Below, piece by piece: positions 17,014 to 26,080 of a stretch of 64,000 bases of DNA. Below the pieces are notes generated by a model that saw only the letters and a list, made by a program, of their open reading frames with translations, made no database searches and had not been told where the DNA came from. Both the position numbers and the translations under genes were made by a program. Origin of the DNA: Frigoribacterium sp. MEB024 (lineage in GTDB: Bacteria; Actinomycetota; Actinomycetes; Actinomycetales; Microbacteriaceae); NCBI RefSeq assembly GCF_000878135.1, contig NZ_JXQZ01000023.1, positions 28,981-92,980 of the forward strand, in the 5' to 3' direction. Position 1 is the first letter of the stretch. Each line of letters starts with the position of its first letter.

Positions 17014-19044
17014 TCACCGTCGGTCGCGTGATGCGTCACGTCCGTTCTCGGTGACGACACGGAGGACGTCGTCCACGAGGACCGAGGCACGACGAGCGAA
17101 GGAATGCTCGTTCGCGATGGCCGCGGCTGACGAGGCGCGAGCGCCGACGTCATCCACCCACGCATGCTGCGAGAGGCGGCGAAGGTCCTCGACGGTGCGA
17201 TAGGTCCTGACTGCGGGCCCGAACACGTCGACCAGGCCTTCGGCCTCGTCGCTGATGACCGCAGCTCCCGATGCGACGGCATCGAACAACCGGTTCGAGA
17301 TGAATCCTTCTCGAGCCATGTCTCGCCAATGGTCGTTGAGGACGAGTCGCGCACTTCGGTAGGCAACGGCGAGTTCGTCGTTGGACAGGAACGTGCCGCG
17401 GACGTGCTCATCCGAGATGAACCGTGTCCATCCTTCGCCCCAGACGCTGAGGTCCAGGCCCGCCTCCACGGCGTCTCGCACGACGGGCCGGAAGACCTCG
17501 CGTGTCTTGCCGACGAAGAGGACGTCGGACGCCAGGCCGGGGTCGACCGGACCAGGATGGAATCGCGAGGGGTTGGTCGCCTGAAGCAAGGGTTCGATCG
17601 GAAGACTCGTTCGTCGTGCCGTCTTCTGGGCCCACCGGGGCCCTGCGGAGTAGCGCAAGTCGTACCCGGCCAATTCGACGTCGGACACGCGATCGGGATG
17701 ACTGATGACCCAGAGGACGTTCATCGCCCAGGGGTTGAGCGGCACTCGGTCGAGACCTCGCAGAACGAGCGAGACATCGTCGAGATGCTCGGACTCGGGA
17801 CGGACACTCGACTCCCGATTGTCGATGACGACTTCTTGGCCCACACCACGAAGAGCCTCTGCCAGATCGCGTGCGAAGAAGACGTCTCCCCAGTCGTCGC
17901 CGCGTTCCCCGGCCCAGGCGGCGGTCTTGATGGACCAGCGAAGACGAGGAGTTCCTTCGACGACGGAGACACCGTCCCTGCGCTCGATGCGGGGCCGGGT
18001 GACCCTCGCCGGCACGGCCCCCGCGGGCTGCACGGAAGGAGTCCCCAGCCGGAATCCCGCAGCGGCGAGCACGACGGGCGATCGACCGTCGACCAGGGTG
18101 GCCCAGACCTGCAGCAGGTCTTGAGCGATCACGTCGAGACGACGCGCGGGCTCCCGTGCCTGGTAGACGCGGCCGAGTGGAACGGCGACCACGCGGTCGC
18201 TCCCGGGCTCCGAGAGGGAGGCCCGTGCGGAGACGGACAACGACAATGCCGTGACGGCCAGGGGGACGTCCGTCGTGGCCGGCGGGACGACGAGATACCT
18301 GGTCCTCACGGCGAACGCTGGACGGTCCGCGGCCATGATGTCGACGACTCCCAGGGCTTCGGCGTCCTCCGGGGGGAAACCGCCCAACAAGGACCCGGGG
18401 GCGCTGAGAGGCATGTCGAACACGGCCCCCACGCTGACGATCGTCTCGTTGGGATGCCTGAGCACCGCCTGCGCCAGCGCCACTCCCCCTCGAAGCTCGT
18501 CCGCGAGCCCGAGGACCACCCTGACGTCCGCCTTCACGGTGGAATCCACGACGACCGTCCGCGTACCCGTGAGATGAGGCAGGACCTGTCCCACCCCTGC
18601 CGACCAACCCCGCATGACGTGCGGCACGACCAGCGGAAGTGCCTCGGGCAGACGAGGGAGCACATGCGTGCGTCCGACCGATTCTTCGACCTGATAGACC
18701 ACGGCGGTGACGACCACACCCCGGGATGTCGCCTCGGACGCCAATCCGGCGAGTTCCTCGACGACGTCCGGACGTCGTTCGAGGTCGTCCACATCGATCG
18801 TCACCACGAGATCGACGATCGATTCCAGCAGGTCCTCTCGGACGCCCGGCTGAGGGCCGTCGGCGAGGGGCACGGCGACGTGTCTCGGGGGCTCTCCACC
18901 GGGGGCCAGGATCGGGGCTGCCCCGGCCGACGCCGCACCACGAACGAACGCCGACACCTCAGACGCGGTCCGACGAGGATGCTCGACACCGCGTGAAGCC
19001 AGTCGAAGGACCCTCGCGACCTGCCGACGGACTCCGTGAAGCAC
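17014..19044 (-). CDS. Large glycosyltransferase with CgeB-like C-domain
   Basis: A 676-residue protein. Residues from about 370 to the end form a GT-B-like region: RLRWSIKTAAWAGERGDDWGD, NVLWVISHPDRVS, VLFVGKTREVFRP and LNDHWRDMAREGFISNRLFDAVASGAAVISD. The last is typical of CgeB-like spore-coat/GT1-type transferases. The first 360 residues show alternating hydrophobic strands but no motif recognised here. GTG at 19044 begins 3 bases after the rmlA stop, so it is transcribed with rmlC and rmlA. A rhamnose-using role follows from this context only. Confidence 0.75.
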   Translation of the reverse strand: MLHGVRRQVARVLRLASRGVEHPRRTASEVSAFVRGAASAGAAPILAPGGEPPRHVAVPLADGPQPGVREDLLESIVDLVVTIDVDDLERRPDVVEELAGLASEATSRGVVVTAVVYQVEESVGRTHVLPRLPEALPLVVPHVMRGWSAGVGQVLPHLTGTRTVVVDSTVKADVRVVLGLADELRGGVALAQAVLRHPNETIVSVGAVFDMPLSAPGSLLGGFPPEDAEALGVVDIMAADRPAFAVRTRYLVVPPATTDVPLAVTALSLSVSARASLSEPGSDRVVAVPLGRVYQAREPARRLDVIAQDLLQVWATLVDGRSPVVLAAAGFRLGTPSVQPAGAVPARVTRPRIERRDGVSVVEGTPRLRWSIKTAAWAGERGDDWGDVFFARDLAEALRGVGQEVVIDNRESSVRPESEHLDDVSLVLRGLDRVPLNPWAMNVLWVISHPDRVSDVELAGYDLRYSAGPRWAQKTARRTSLPIEPLLQATNPSRFHPGPVDPGLASDVLFVGKTREVFRPVVRDAVEAGLDLSVWGEGWTRFISDEHVRGTFLSNDELAVAYRSARLVLNDHWRDMAREGFISNRLFDAVASGAAVISDEAEGLVDVFGPAVRTYRTVEDLRRLSQHAWVDDVGARASSAAAIANEHSFARRASVLVDDVLRVVTENGRDASRDRR

Positions 19045-19047
19045 GAG

Positions 19048-19911
19048 CTACTCGGCGATCAGCTTCTGGAGGTAGACCCCGTATCCGCTCTTCGCGAGAG
19101 GGGCGGCCAAGGACGCGAGGTGCTCATCGTCGATCCAACCGTTCCGCCAGGCGATCTCCTCGATGCAGCCGATCTTGTGGCCTTGCCGATCTTCGATCAC
19201 CCGCACGTATTCGGAGGCCTGCATCATGGATTCGAACGTGCCGGTGTCGAGCCACGCCGTTCCCCGGTCGAGGACCTGCACCTGGAGGTGACCCGCCTCG
19301 AGATACCGCTCGTTCACGGTCGAGATCTCGAGTTCACCTCGAGGACTGGGCTCGATGGTCTTGGCGATCTCGACGACGCGGTTGTCGTAGAAGTAGAGCC
19401 CGGGGACGGCGTAGTTGCTCTTGGGGACGGCCGGCTTCTCTTCGATCGAGACCGCTCTGAACGACTCGTCGAACTCGACGACGCCGTACGCTTTGGGGTC
19501 CGAGACGTGGTACGCGAAGATCGTCGCCCCATCGACGTCGGCGTTCTTCTTGAGGTTCGAGCCGAGCCCCACGCCGTGGAAGATGTTGTCTCCGAGCACG
19601 AGCGCGACGCTGTCGTCCCCGATGAATTCCTCGCCTATGACGAACGCCTGAGCGAGACCGTCGGGTGACGGTTGGACCGCGTACTCGATGTGCATGCCGA
19701 GTTGCGAGCCGTCACCGAGGAGGGCACGGAACTGGTCGTTGTATTCCGGGGTCGTGATGACGAGGACCTCGCGGATTCCGGCCATCATGAGCGTCGACAA
19801 GGGGTAGTAGACCATCGGCTTGTCGTAGATGGGCATCAACTGCTTCGAGATGCCCTTGGTGATCGGCCAGAGACGGGTCCCGGAGCCGCCGGCGAGGATG
19901 ATTCCCTTCAT
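19048..19911 (-). CDS. rmlA: Glucose-1-phosphate thymidylyltransferase
   Basis: A 287-residue nucleotidyltransferase that makes dTDP-glucose from dTTP and glucose-1-phosphate, the first step to dTDP-rhamnose. The signature [20 protein letters not shown] is at the N-terminus, with VLGDNIFHG and [16 protein letters not shown] further on, and the length is that expected for RmlA. ATG at 19911 is fixed by the conserved MKGIILAGG start. It lies 4 bases after rmlC, and the last codons are followed by the large CgeB-like transferase. Confidence 0.97.
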   Translation of the reverse strand: MKGIILAGGSGTRLWPITKGISKQLMPIYDKPMVYYPLSTLMMAGIREVLVITTPEYNDQFRALLGDGSQLGMHIEYAVQPSPDGLAQAFVIGEEFIGDDSVALVLGDNIFHGVGLGSNLKKNADVDGATIFAYHVSDPKAYGVVEFDESFRAVSIEEKPAVPKSNYAVPGLYFYDNRVVEIAKTIEPSPRGELEISTVNERYLEAGHLQVQVLDRGTAWLDTGTFESMMQASEYVRVIEDRQGHKIGCIEEIAWRNGWIDDEHLASLAAPLAKSGYGVYLQKLIAE

Positions 19912-19915
19912 GCGC

Positions 19916-20527
19916 TCAGACCTCCTTCGAATCGAGGCTTCGGTAGAACGAACGCATGTCGTCCCAGGTGGGCAGGAGTCCGGCGTCGGCTGCCTCGCGG
20001 AGACCCGGCGCATCGGTGTCCTTGGGTGAGAGGAGCGCCTCGCCTGCTTCGGGCGGGAAGACCAGACCGATCTCGGGATCGAGGGGGTCGATGCCGTGTT
20101 CACGCTCGGCATTGAACGTGTCCGTGACGAGGTAGCTGACCGTGGCGTCGTCCGTCAGCGCGACGAACGCGTGCCCCAGCCCCTCGGAGAGATAGATGGC
20201 GCGACGGTCACGGTCGTCGAGGAGGACGGAGTCCCATTCACCGAATGTCGGCGATCCGACGCGGATGTCGATGACGTAGTCGAGCACCGCGCCGTGCGTC
20301 GCGGTGACGTACTTGGCCTGTCCGCGAGGCACGTCCGCGAAGTGGATGCCCCGCACGACGCCACGTCGGGACACCGACGTGTTGGCCTGCCGGAGGTCGA
20401 TCGGGTGCCCGACGACCTCTGCGAGACGGTCGAAGCGGTACCACTCGAGGAACACGCCACGATCGTCACCGAACATCTTCGGCGTGATCTCGTAGCTGTC
20501 AGGGATCTTCAGTTCGCGGATCTGCAC
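19916..20527 (-). CDS. rmlC: dTDP-4-dehydrorhamnose 3,5-epimerase
   Basis: A 203-residue cupin-fold epimerase for the third step to dTDP-rhamnose. [23 protein letters not shown] carries the catalytic His region, and [15 protein letters not shown] and [12 protein letters not shown] match the family. The C-terminus (residues about 165-203) contains an extra stretch, [20 protein letters not shown], common in longer actinobacterial members. GTG at 20527 has TAGGCT 6 bases upstream and no ribosome site, suggesting a leaderless start of the rmlC-rmlA unit. Confidence 0.95.
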   Translation of the reverse strand: MQIRELKIPDSYEITPKMFGDDRGVFLEWYRFDRLAEVVGHPIDLRQANTSVSRRGVVRGIHFADVPRGQAKYVTATHGAVLDYVIDIRVGSPTFGEWDSVLLDDRDRRAIYLSEGLGHAFVALTDDATVSYLVTDTFNAEREHGIDPLDPEIGLVFPPEAGEALLSPKDTDAPGLREAADAGLLPTWDDMRSFYRSLDSKEV

Positions 20528-20533
20528 CCGGGA

Positions 20534-20539
20534 AGCCTA
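20534..20539 (-). promoter_or_regulatory. Candidate -10 box for leaderless rmlC
   Basis: TAGGCT on the minus strand lies 6 bases before the rmlC GTG and overlaps the stop codon of the upstream glycosyltransferase gene. The rml unit could therefore be transcribed on its own. Confidence 0.4.
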
Positions 20540-21697
20540 GCAAGCCGGTGGGGAGGACGGGCGAGCCGTCCGGCCACGACGCAGCACGTCGGCCCACGTC
20601 GTGCTGCAACCGAGGAGGCGGTGACCGCTCACGTACGACGCCGCCGCTTCGGAGGGCCCCTCGTCCACGGCGGCCAGAATGGCACGACGCCAGTCGTCGG
20701 TGCTCGATGCGGTGCGCCCGCCGTGATCCGGCACCGTGGCGTAGCTGGTCGATCTCGATGCCACCGTCGGCAGTCCCAACATCGTGTACTCCAGGAACTT
20801 CAGGTCGCTCTTGGAGGTGTTGAACGGATCGTCGGCCAACGGCGCCAGGCCCACCGACCATCGTCCGGACTCACCCCGCAGCCACCGGACGAATTCGGGG
20901 TGATGGCCCTCGGGGATGTCCACACGCTCGAACCACCCGGGGTCTCCGCCCGTGACGCCGACGACGTCGAGCACGACCGGGCGCCCGTCCTTCGTGGCCA
21001 GGCCGTCGAAGACCGGTCGCAGCAGCTCGAGGTCGTCCTGGTGTGTCGCGGACCCCATGTACAGCGCATGGACGCGACCGTCCGCGTCGGGCCGCCCTCC
21101 GGTCCACGGCTCCCGAGGAGACGTCGGGCCGGGTTCGCCGCCCCAGAACTCCGGGTCGAGCTCGTTGGGGACGACCACCACCTCCGACGCGAACTGCCTC
21201 ACCACCCGGGCGAGGGCTTCCGTGCTGACGATCACGGCGTCCGCCGCTCTCACGACGGCCTCGACGGAGTCGATCCGGGCCTCGTCGTACTCGGCACGCA
21301 CGAGACGCCGACGCGCGTCCACGCTGAAGAAGTCGTCGTCGACCTCGGCGACCAGACGGGCTCCGGATGCGCGAACGGCCTGCAAGAACAGCGCGCTCGC
21401 CGAGGCGGGGACGGCATCCCTCTGGACGAGGACGACGTCGTAGGGAAGCCCCTTCTCGCCAGCTGCGACCGCCGACGGGTCGATCTGCTCAGCCGACATG
21501 CGACCCGCCACCACCTCGCGGTTGACCCGGCGGGTCACCCGGATGTGGGCGGACCCCGGATGGACGCCCGCCGCGCCGAGGACGACGTATCCGAGCCGCG
21601 GCGCGGGGGCGTCGTCGACGGGGTGGACGTTCGCCCTCCTCTGCCTCAGGACGCGCGAGACGACCGCACCGAGCACGGAGCGGCGTTGCTCCGTCAC
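20537..21697 (-). CDS. Glycosyltransferase (GT-B fold)
   Basis: A 386-residue protein. The first part has LVAEVDDDFFSVD and ADAVIVSTEALARVV; the donor half has VHALYMGSATHQDDLELL, WSVGLAPLADDPFNTSKSDLKFLEYTMLGLPTVAS, a layout seen in GT4-like transferases acting on surface glycans. The GTG start overlaps the TGA of the small 76-residue gene (GTGA), which supports the choice over a longer frame extending to 21910. It is leftward and followed by rmlC. Substrates are unknown. Confidence 0.8.
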   Translation of the reverse strand: MTEQRRSVLGAVVSRVLRQRRANVHPVDDAPAPRLGYVVLGAAGVHPGSAHIRVTRRVNREVVAGRMSAEQIDPSAVAAGEKGLPYDVVLVQRDAVPASASALFLQAVRASGARLVAEVDDDFFSVDARRRLVRAEYDEARIDSVEAVVRAADAVIVSTEALARVVRQFASEVVVVPNELDPEFWGGEPGPTSPREPWTGGRPDADGRVHALYMGSATHQDDLELLRPVFDGLATKDGRPVVLDVVGVTGGDPGWFERVDIPEGHHPEFVRWLRGESGRWSVGLAPLADDPFNTSKSDLKFLEYTMLGLPTVASRSTSYATVPDHGGRTASSTDDWRRAILAAVDEGPSEAAASYVSGHRLLGCSTTWADVLRRGRTARPSSPPAC

Positions 21698-21924
21698 CTC
21701 GCCGAGTAGTCGGCGCCGGACGTGACAGCCGAGTGCGGGATGGACAACGACGTGAGGATGTCGAGGAACGCCGCAGCACTGACGGCCCTGGGTGGCTGAC
21801 CGATGGACCGCAGCGCCGTCACCGTGCTCTCGGTCAGGACGTGTTTCAGCATTCGCGGGGCGACGACGCAGACGTAGCCGCTCCCGACCCCCGGTAACGA
21901 TCCGGTGCACAGCAGGACGATCAT
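21694..21924 (-). CDS. Small stand-alone copy of the M15 peptidase C-terminal domain
   Basis: A 76-residue protein. ATG at 21924 has a GGAAGG ribosome site 8 bases upstream. It aligns without gaps to the last 76 residues of the adjacent M15 peptidase, with 32 identities by hand count; conserved positions include LKH, ALR, the FL..L core, SAVT and ADY. It has no signal peptide. It lies 22 bases after the peptidase and overlaps the next glycosyltransferase by GTGA, so all three are probably co-translated. The function of this domain is unknown. Confidence 0.75.
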   Translation of the reverse strand: MIVLLCTGSLPGVGSGYVCVVAPRMLKHVLTESTVTALRSIGQPPRAVSAAAFLDILTSLSIPHSAVTSGADYSAR

Positions 21925-21946
21925 GTTCGGTTTCCTTCCGTGGCGC

Positions 21947-22843
21947 TCAACGACGCCAATAATCCGCACGGACCGTGACGGCCGACCGGGGAACAGAGAT
22001 GCCGTCGAGCAGCGCGAGGAACTGCACTCTCGACAATTCGTAGTAGGGAACGCCGACGGCCCGCAACGCGGAGATCTGGTCGAGCGTGAGCAGGTGCTTG
22101 AGCGTCCTCATGCCGAGGAGAGCGGTGTAGACGAGACCGACTTGATCGAGGTTCTCGGTGCATCGCACCACGACGAGACCGCTGTCGACGAGGAGTGTGT
22201 TGCCGGGGCCCGGGTACGCGGCCACGTAGTCGAAGTGCCAGGGCTCCGGCCGGGAGAATCCGTTCCCGGTGGGCTGCCATCCATATGCCGGTGCGTTCGC
22301 GTCCATCCACCGCTTGGCCGCGGTCCCGGCGGTCTGGACGCCGGATCCGAAGTCGCACGAGATGCCCCAGCCGTGGTTGGAGGTTCCGGGGTAGGCGGCC
22401 AGGTTTCCGGTGCCCGCCTGGTAGGCGTTCCAGTAGGAGACCTGACGCCCGTAATCCCGATACCCCTCCGTGATCGCCAGTGGCGTGCCGAAGGTCGAGG
22501 AGAACGCCAAGCTGAGCGAGAGGAACTGACGGGCTGCGTCGTCCCGGAGGTACCCGGAGCCCGCGACGGATGCCTGGACGGGCGTCAGGGCGTTCGTCGG
22601 GATCTGCCCGTTGGCGTAGCCACCCCACGCCTGCAGTGCGGCGACCGCGAGTGCCTCGGCGACGGTGTCGACCGCCCCGGTGGTCTCGCCGAGCTGCACG
22701 GAGGCACGGGCACCGAGCGACGGGTGCAGGACGACGGGAGCCGCGAGCGCCACGGACGTGGCCGCATAGGCGAGGAGACGGCGGCGGTCGAAGGATGCGG
22801 GACCGTCCGCCTCGTCCGACGTCGGTGGTTCGTCACGATGCAT
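21947..22843 (-). CDS. Exported VanY-like M15 peptidase (D,D-carboxypeptidase type)
   Basis: A 298-residue protein. The N-terminus has FDRRRLLAYAATSVALAAP, a twin-arginine-like signal followed by an Ala-rich cleavage region. The peptidase domain (about 95-215) has SNHGWGISCDF, matching the SxHxxGxxxD zinc motif, and EPWHFDY, matching EPWH with the second zinc His; the usual Glu after WHF is Asp here. It likely trims D-Ala ends of peptidoglycan. Residues 223-298 are a separate C-terminal domain also present as the next gene. It diverges from rmlB. Confidence 0.85.
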   Translation of the reverse strand: MHRDEPPTSDEADGPASFDRRRLLAYAATSVALAAPVVLHPSLGARASVQLGETTGAVDTVAEALAVAALQAWGGYANGQIPTNALTPVQASVAGSGYLRDDAARQFLSLSLAFSSTFGTPLAITEGYRDYGRQVSYWNAYQAGTGNLAAYPGTSNHGWGISCDFGSGVQTAGTAAKRWMDANAPAYGWQPTGNGFSRPEPWHFDYVAAYPGPGNTLLVDSGLVVVRCTENLDQVGLVYTALLGMRTLKHLLTLDQISALRAVGVPYYELSRVQFLALLDGISVPRSAVTVRADYWRR

Positions 22844-22913
22844 GGACTGACGTTCGCACGCCGTCCGCCGTGGTCGGAGCCTCCGGGGCGGCGATTCATC
22901 ACATCGGCTCCGG

Positions 22914-22919
22914 TAACAT
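22914..22919 (+). promoter_or_regulatory. Candidate -10 box for rmlB
   Basis: TAACAT lies 37 bases before the rmlB GTG in the 113-base divergent spacer with the M15 peptidase. The -35 is not clear. Confidence 0.3.
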
Positions 22920-22956
22920 CGTACGAACCCTCCGCGATCGACCCCAAGGGACCACT

Positions 22957-23940
22957 GTGAAAATCCTCGTCACCGGCGGAGCCGGCTTCATCGGCTCCAA
23001 CTTCGTCCGCCGCACGCTCGAAGACGCCTACCCGGGCCTCGAGGGGGCCGAGGTCGTCGTCCTCGACGCTCTCACCTACTCGGGCAACGAGGCCAACCTG
23101 GCGAGCGTCGCCGACTCCCCCCGCTACACGTTCGTCAAGGGCGACATCCGTGACGGGGCCCTGCTCGACACGCTCTTCCCCGAGGTGGACGCCGTCGTCC
23201 ACTTCGCCGCGGAATCACACGTCGACCGCTCGGTCCGCGACGCCTCGATCTTCGTCGAGACCAACGTGCTCGGCACCCAGCAGCTGCTCGACGCCGCCCT
23301 GCGCAACGACCTGAAGCGCTTCGTCCACGTCTCGACCGACGAGGTCTACGGTTCCATCGCCGAGGGCTCCTGGGCTGAAGACCGCCCGCTCGAGCCGAAC
23401 TCGCCCTACTCCGCCTCGAAGGCCGGCAGCGACCTGCTCGCCCGCAGCTACCACCGCACGCACGGGCTGAACGTCTCGATCACGCGCTGCAGCAACAACT
23501 ACGGCACGTACCACTTCCCCGAGAAGGTCATCCCGCTCTTCGTCACGAACCTGATCGACGACGTGCACGTCCCGCTCTACGGCGAGGGCAACAACATCCG
23601 TGACTGGCTGCACGTCGACGACCACACCCGCGGCATCGCCATGGTGCTCGTCAACGGCCGCGCCGGCGAGATCTACAACATCGGCGGCGGCACCGAGCTC
23701 ACCAACAAAGAACTGACCGAGATGCTGCTCGAGGCCACCGGCAAGGACTGGTCGTACGTCGACCGCGTCCAGGACCGTCTGGGCCACGACCTGCGGTACT
23801 CCGTCGACATCTCCAAGATCCGCGACGAGCTCGGCTACGAGCCCCAGGTCCCCTTCGAGAAGGGCCTCGCCGACGTCGTCCAGTGGTACCGCGACAACCG
23901 CGAGTGGTGGCAGCCGCTCAAAGAGCGCGCCGCCCTCTGA
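22957..23940 (+). CDS. rmlB: dTDP-glucose 4,6-dehydratase
   Basis: A 327-residue extended SDR enzyme, the second step to dTDP-rhamnose. It shows TGGAGFIGSNFVR, STDEVYGS, the catalytic YSASKAGSD and SNNYGTYHFPEKVIPLF, all diagnostic for RmlB. GTG at 22957 has an AAGGG ribosome site. The stop overlaps the rmlD start by one base (TGATG). Its codon use is more biased toward C/G-ending codons than that of the flanking glycosyltransferases. Confidence 0.97.
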   Translation: MKILVTGGAGFIGSNFVRRTLEDAYPGLEGAEVVVLDALTYSGNEANLASVADSPRYTFVKGDIRDGALLDTLFPEVDAVVHFAAESHVDRSVRDASIFVETNVLGTQQLLDAALRNDLKRFVHVSTDEVYGSIAEGSWAEDRPLEPNSPYSASKAGSDLLARSYHRTHGLNVSITRCSNNYGTYHFPEKVIPLFVTNLIDDVHVPLYGEGNNIRDWLHVDDHTRGIAMVLVNGRAGEIYNIGGGTELTNKELTEMLLEATGKDWSYVDRVQDRLGHDLRYSVDISKIRDELGYEPQVPFEKGLADVVQWYRDNREWWQPLKERAAL

Positions 23941-24830
23941 TGGCCGCCGCCCAGAACTCCAAGTACCTCGTCACCGGGGCCCGAGGCATGCTCGGCACCG
24001 ACCTCCTCGAAGCCCTCTTCGGACGTGACGTCACGGTGCTCGGTCGTGCCGACCTCGACGTGACCGACCGGGACGCCGTCTTCGCCGCCGTCCAGGGGCA
24101 CGACGTCGTGATCAACGCCGCCGCGTACACCGCCGTCGACGCGGCCGAGACCGACGAAGAGGCCGCGCTGGCCGTGAACGGCACCGCAGCCGGCCTCCTG
24201 GCCGGGGCCACCGCATCGGTCGGGGCGAAGCTCGTCCAGGTCTCGACCGACTACGTCTTCGACGGCGACGCCACCGAGCCCTACCCCGAGGACGCCACCA
24301 TCGCGCCGGTGAGCGCCTACGGCCGCACCAAGGCCGAGGGAGAACAGCTCGCGCTCGCCGCCAACCCCGAGGGCACCTACGTCGTGCGCACGGCGTGGTT
24401 GTACGGCGCCCACGGGGGCAACTTCGCGAAGACCATGGTCAAGCTCGCGGCATCGCACGACACGGTGAAGGTCGTCGACGACCAACTGGGGCAGCCGACC
24501 TGGACGGCCGACCTCGCGACGCAGATCGTCGCGTTGCTCGACTCCGACGCCCCTGCCGGCGTCTACCACGGCACCAACTCGGGCAGTGCGAGCTGGTTCG
24601 AGTTCGCCCAGGCGGTCTTCGACGAGGCCGGGCTCGATCCTGCCCGGGTCCTCCCGACGGACAGCTCGGCCTTCGTCCGCCCCGCACCGCGACCGAGCTA
24701 CAGCGTCCTCGGCCACGACGCCTGGGCACGAGCCGGACTGACGCCCATGCGTCCGTGGAGAGAAGCGCTGGCCGAGGCCGCGAACAGGGGAGTGTTGCAG
24801 ACCGATGACCACGCTGCGAGTAGTCGTTGA
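23940..24830 (+). CDS. rmlD: dTDP-4-dehydrorhamnose reductase
   Basis: A 296-residue reductase, the last step to dTDP-rhamnose. It has TGARGMLGTDLLEAL, the STDYVFDGD motif, the catalytic YGRTKAEGE and a VVRTAWLYG stretch typical of RmlD. ATG at 23940 overlaps the rmlB stop. The C-terminal 26 bases overlap the next glycosyltransferase in a different frame, an unusually long overlap for this window. Confidence 0.96.
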   Translation: MAAAQNSKYLVTGARGMLGTDLLEALFGRDVTVLGRADLDVTDRDAVFAAVQGHDVVINAAAYTAVDAAETDEEAALAVNGTAAGLLAGATASVGAKLVQVSTDYVFDGDATEPYPEDATIAPVSAYGRTKAEGEQLALAANPEGTYVVRTAWLYGAHGGNFAKTMVKLAASHDTVKVVDDQLGQPTWTADLATQIVALLDSDAPAGVYHGTNSGSASWFEFAQAVFDEAGLDPARVLPTDSSAFVRPAPRPSYSVLGHDAWARAGLTPMRPWREALAEAANRGVLQTDDHAASSR

Positions 24831-25944
24831 CCAGATCCTGGCTCCCATCCCCGGAGGCATCGGGCGCTACACCGAAGAACTGACCCGCGCCCTCGTCGAG
24901 ACCGCTCCCCGAGGTTGTGAGGTCGAAGGGGTCGTGGCGGCCCATCCGCAGACCGACTACGACCGGTTGACCGATCTGCTGCCCGGCCTGTCCCATGTCA
25001 CCAAGTCACCGCTCGGTCGCCGTGAGTTGGCACTGGCGTGGCAGGGTGGCGTCGTCGGCCTCCCCGGGCGCGGCATGGTCCATGCCACGAGCCTGTTTGC
25101 CCCCCTCTACCGGCACGATCGCACGCTCGACCCGGGAACGCAGACGGTCGTCACCATCCACGACACCGTCCCGTGGACTCACCCTGAGACCCTCACCCCG
25201 CGCGGCGTCCGTTGGCACAAGGCCATGGCCAAGCGCGCCTTCAAGCATGCCGACGGCGTCGTCGTGCCGACCCACAGCGTGGCCCGCGAACTGGCCGAGC
25301 TGTTCCCCTTCGGCGACCGCCTCCGTGTCATCGGCGGCGCCGTCAGTCCCAAGCTCGCCGTCCCCGCGGACTCCGACGACGTCGCCGACTCCCTCGACCT
25401 GCCCGAGCGCTACGCACTGAGCGTCGGCACGCTCGAACCGCGCAAGGGCATCGAGCCGCTCATCCAGGCTCTCGCCCACCCCGACGCCCCCGACCTGCCG
25501 TTGCTGATCGTCGGGCCCGAGGGGTGGGGAGACGTCAAGGTCGCCGACCTGGTGGCCGCTGCCGGCCTGCCCGCCGACAAGGTCCGGACGATGGGTTTCG
25601 TGTCGGACGAACAGCTGGCGGTGCTGTTGCAGCGAGCCGCGGTCTTCGTGTTCCCCAGTCTCGCCGAAGGGTTCGGGCTGCCGGTCGTCGAGGCCTTCAG
25701 CCTGGGCACGCCCACCATCGTCTCGGACGCCCCTGCCCTGCTCGAGGTAGCGGCCGACGCGGCCGTCAGCGTGGCTCGGGAGGACGCTGCGGGTTACCCG
25801 GAGCGTCTCGCGCAGGCCATGTTCCAGGTCGTCACCGACGTCGAGCTGTCGACGCGTCTCGGCATCGCCGGGATCGACCGCGCACGGGCCTTCAGCTGGC
25901 GGGACTCGGCCGACAAGGTGTGGCAGCTCCACGCCGATCTCTGA
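24805..25944 (+). CDS. Family 4 glycosyltransferase
   Basis: A 379-residue GT4 enzyme with GGIGRYTEELTRALV at the N-terminus, TIHDTVPWTHPE, the donor-site SVGTLEPRKGIEPLI, and FPSLAEGFGLPVVEAFSLGTP holding the E-x7-E. It overlaps the end of rmlD by 26 bases, so it is co-transcribed with the rhamnose genes. The sequence is similar in layout to the GT4 at 13.7 kb. A dTDP-rhamnose or GDP-mannose donor is plausible; specificity cannot be read. Confidence 0.87.
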   Translation: MTTLRVVVDQILAPIPGGIGRYTEELTRALVETAPRGCEVEGVVAAHPQTDYDRLTDLLPGLSHVTKSPLGRRELALAWQGGVVGLPGRGMVHATSLFAPLYRHDRTLDPGTQTVVTIHDTVPWTHPETLTPRGVRWHKAMAKRAFKHADGVVVPTHSVARELAELFPFGDRLRVIGGAVSPKLAVPADSDDVADSLDLPERYALSVGTLEPRKGIEPLIQALAHPDAPDLPLLIVGPEGWGDVKVADLVAAAGLPADKVRTMGFVSDEQLAVLLQRAAVFVFPSLAEGFGLPVVEAFSLGTPTIVSDAPALLEVAADAAVSVAREDAAGYPERLAQAMFQVVTDVELSTRLGIAGIDRARAFSWRDSADKVWQLHADL

Positions 25945-26080
25945 ACCACGGGGCGACCCGAGCGGCGACGCGGATGCCCCCGGAGCCGTGGGCGCCCTGC
26001 GGTGACGCACCGCGCCTCCTCGTCCGGTCGGCGCGCGCCGTCAGGCGGCGAGCCTCGGGGGCACGATCCGAGGTCGTCCG

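Noticed and set aside
19912..20112. A longer rmlA start
   Set aside because: The conserved [16 protein letters not shown] start is at 19911, and the extension overlaps rmlC.
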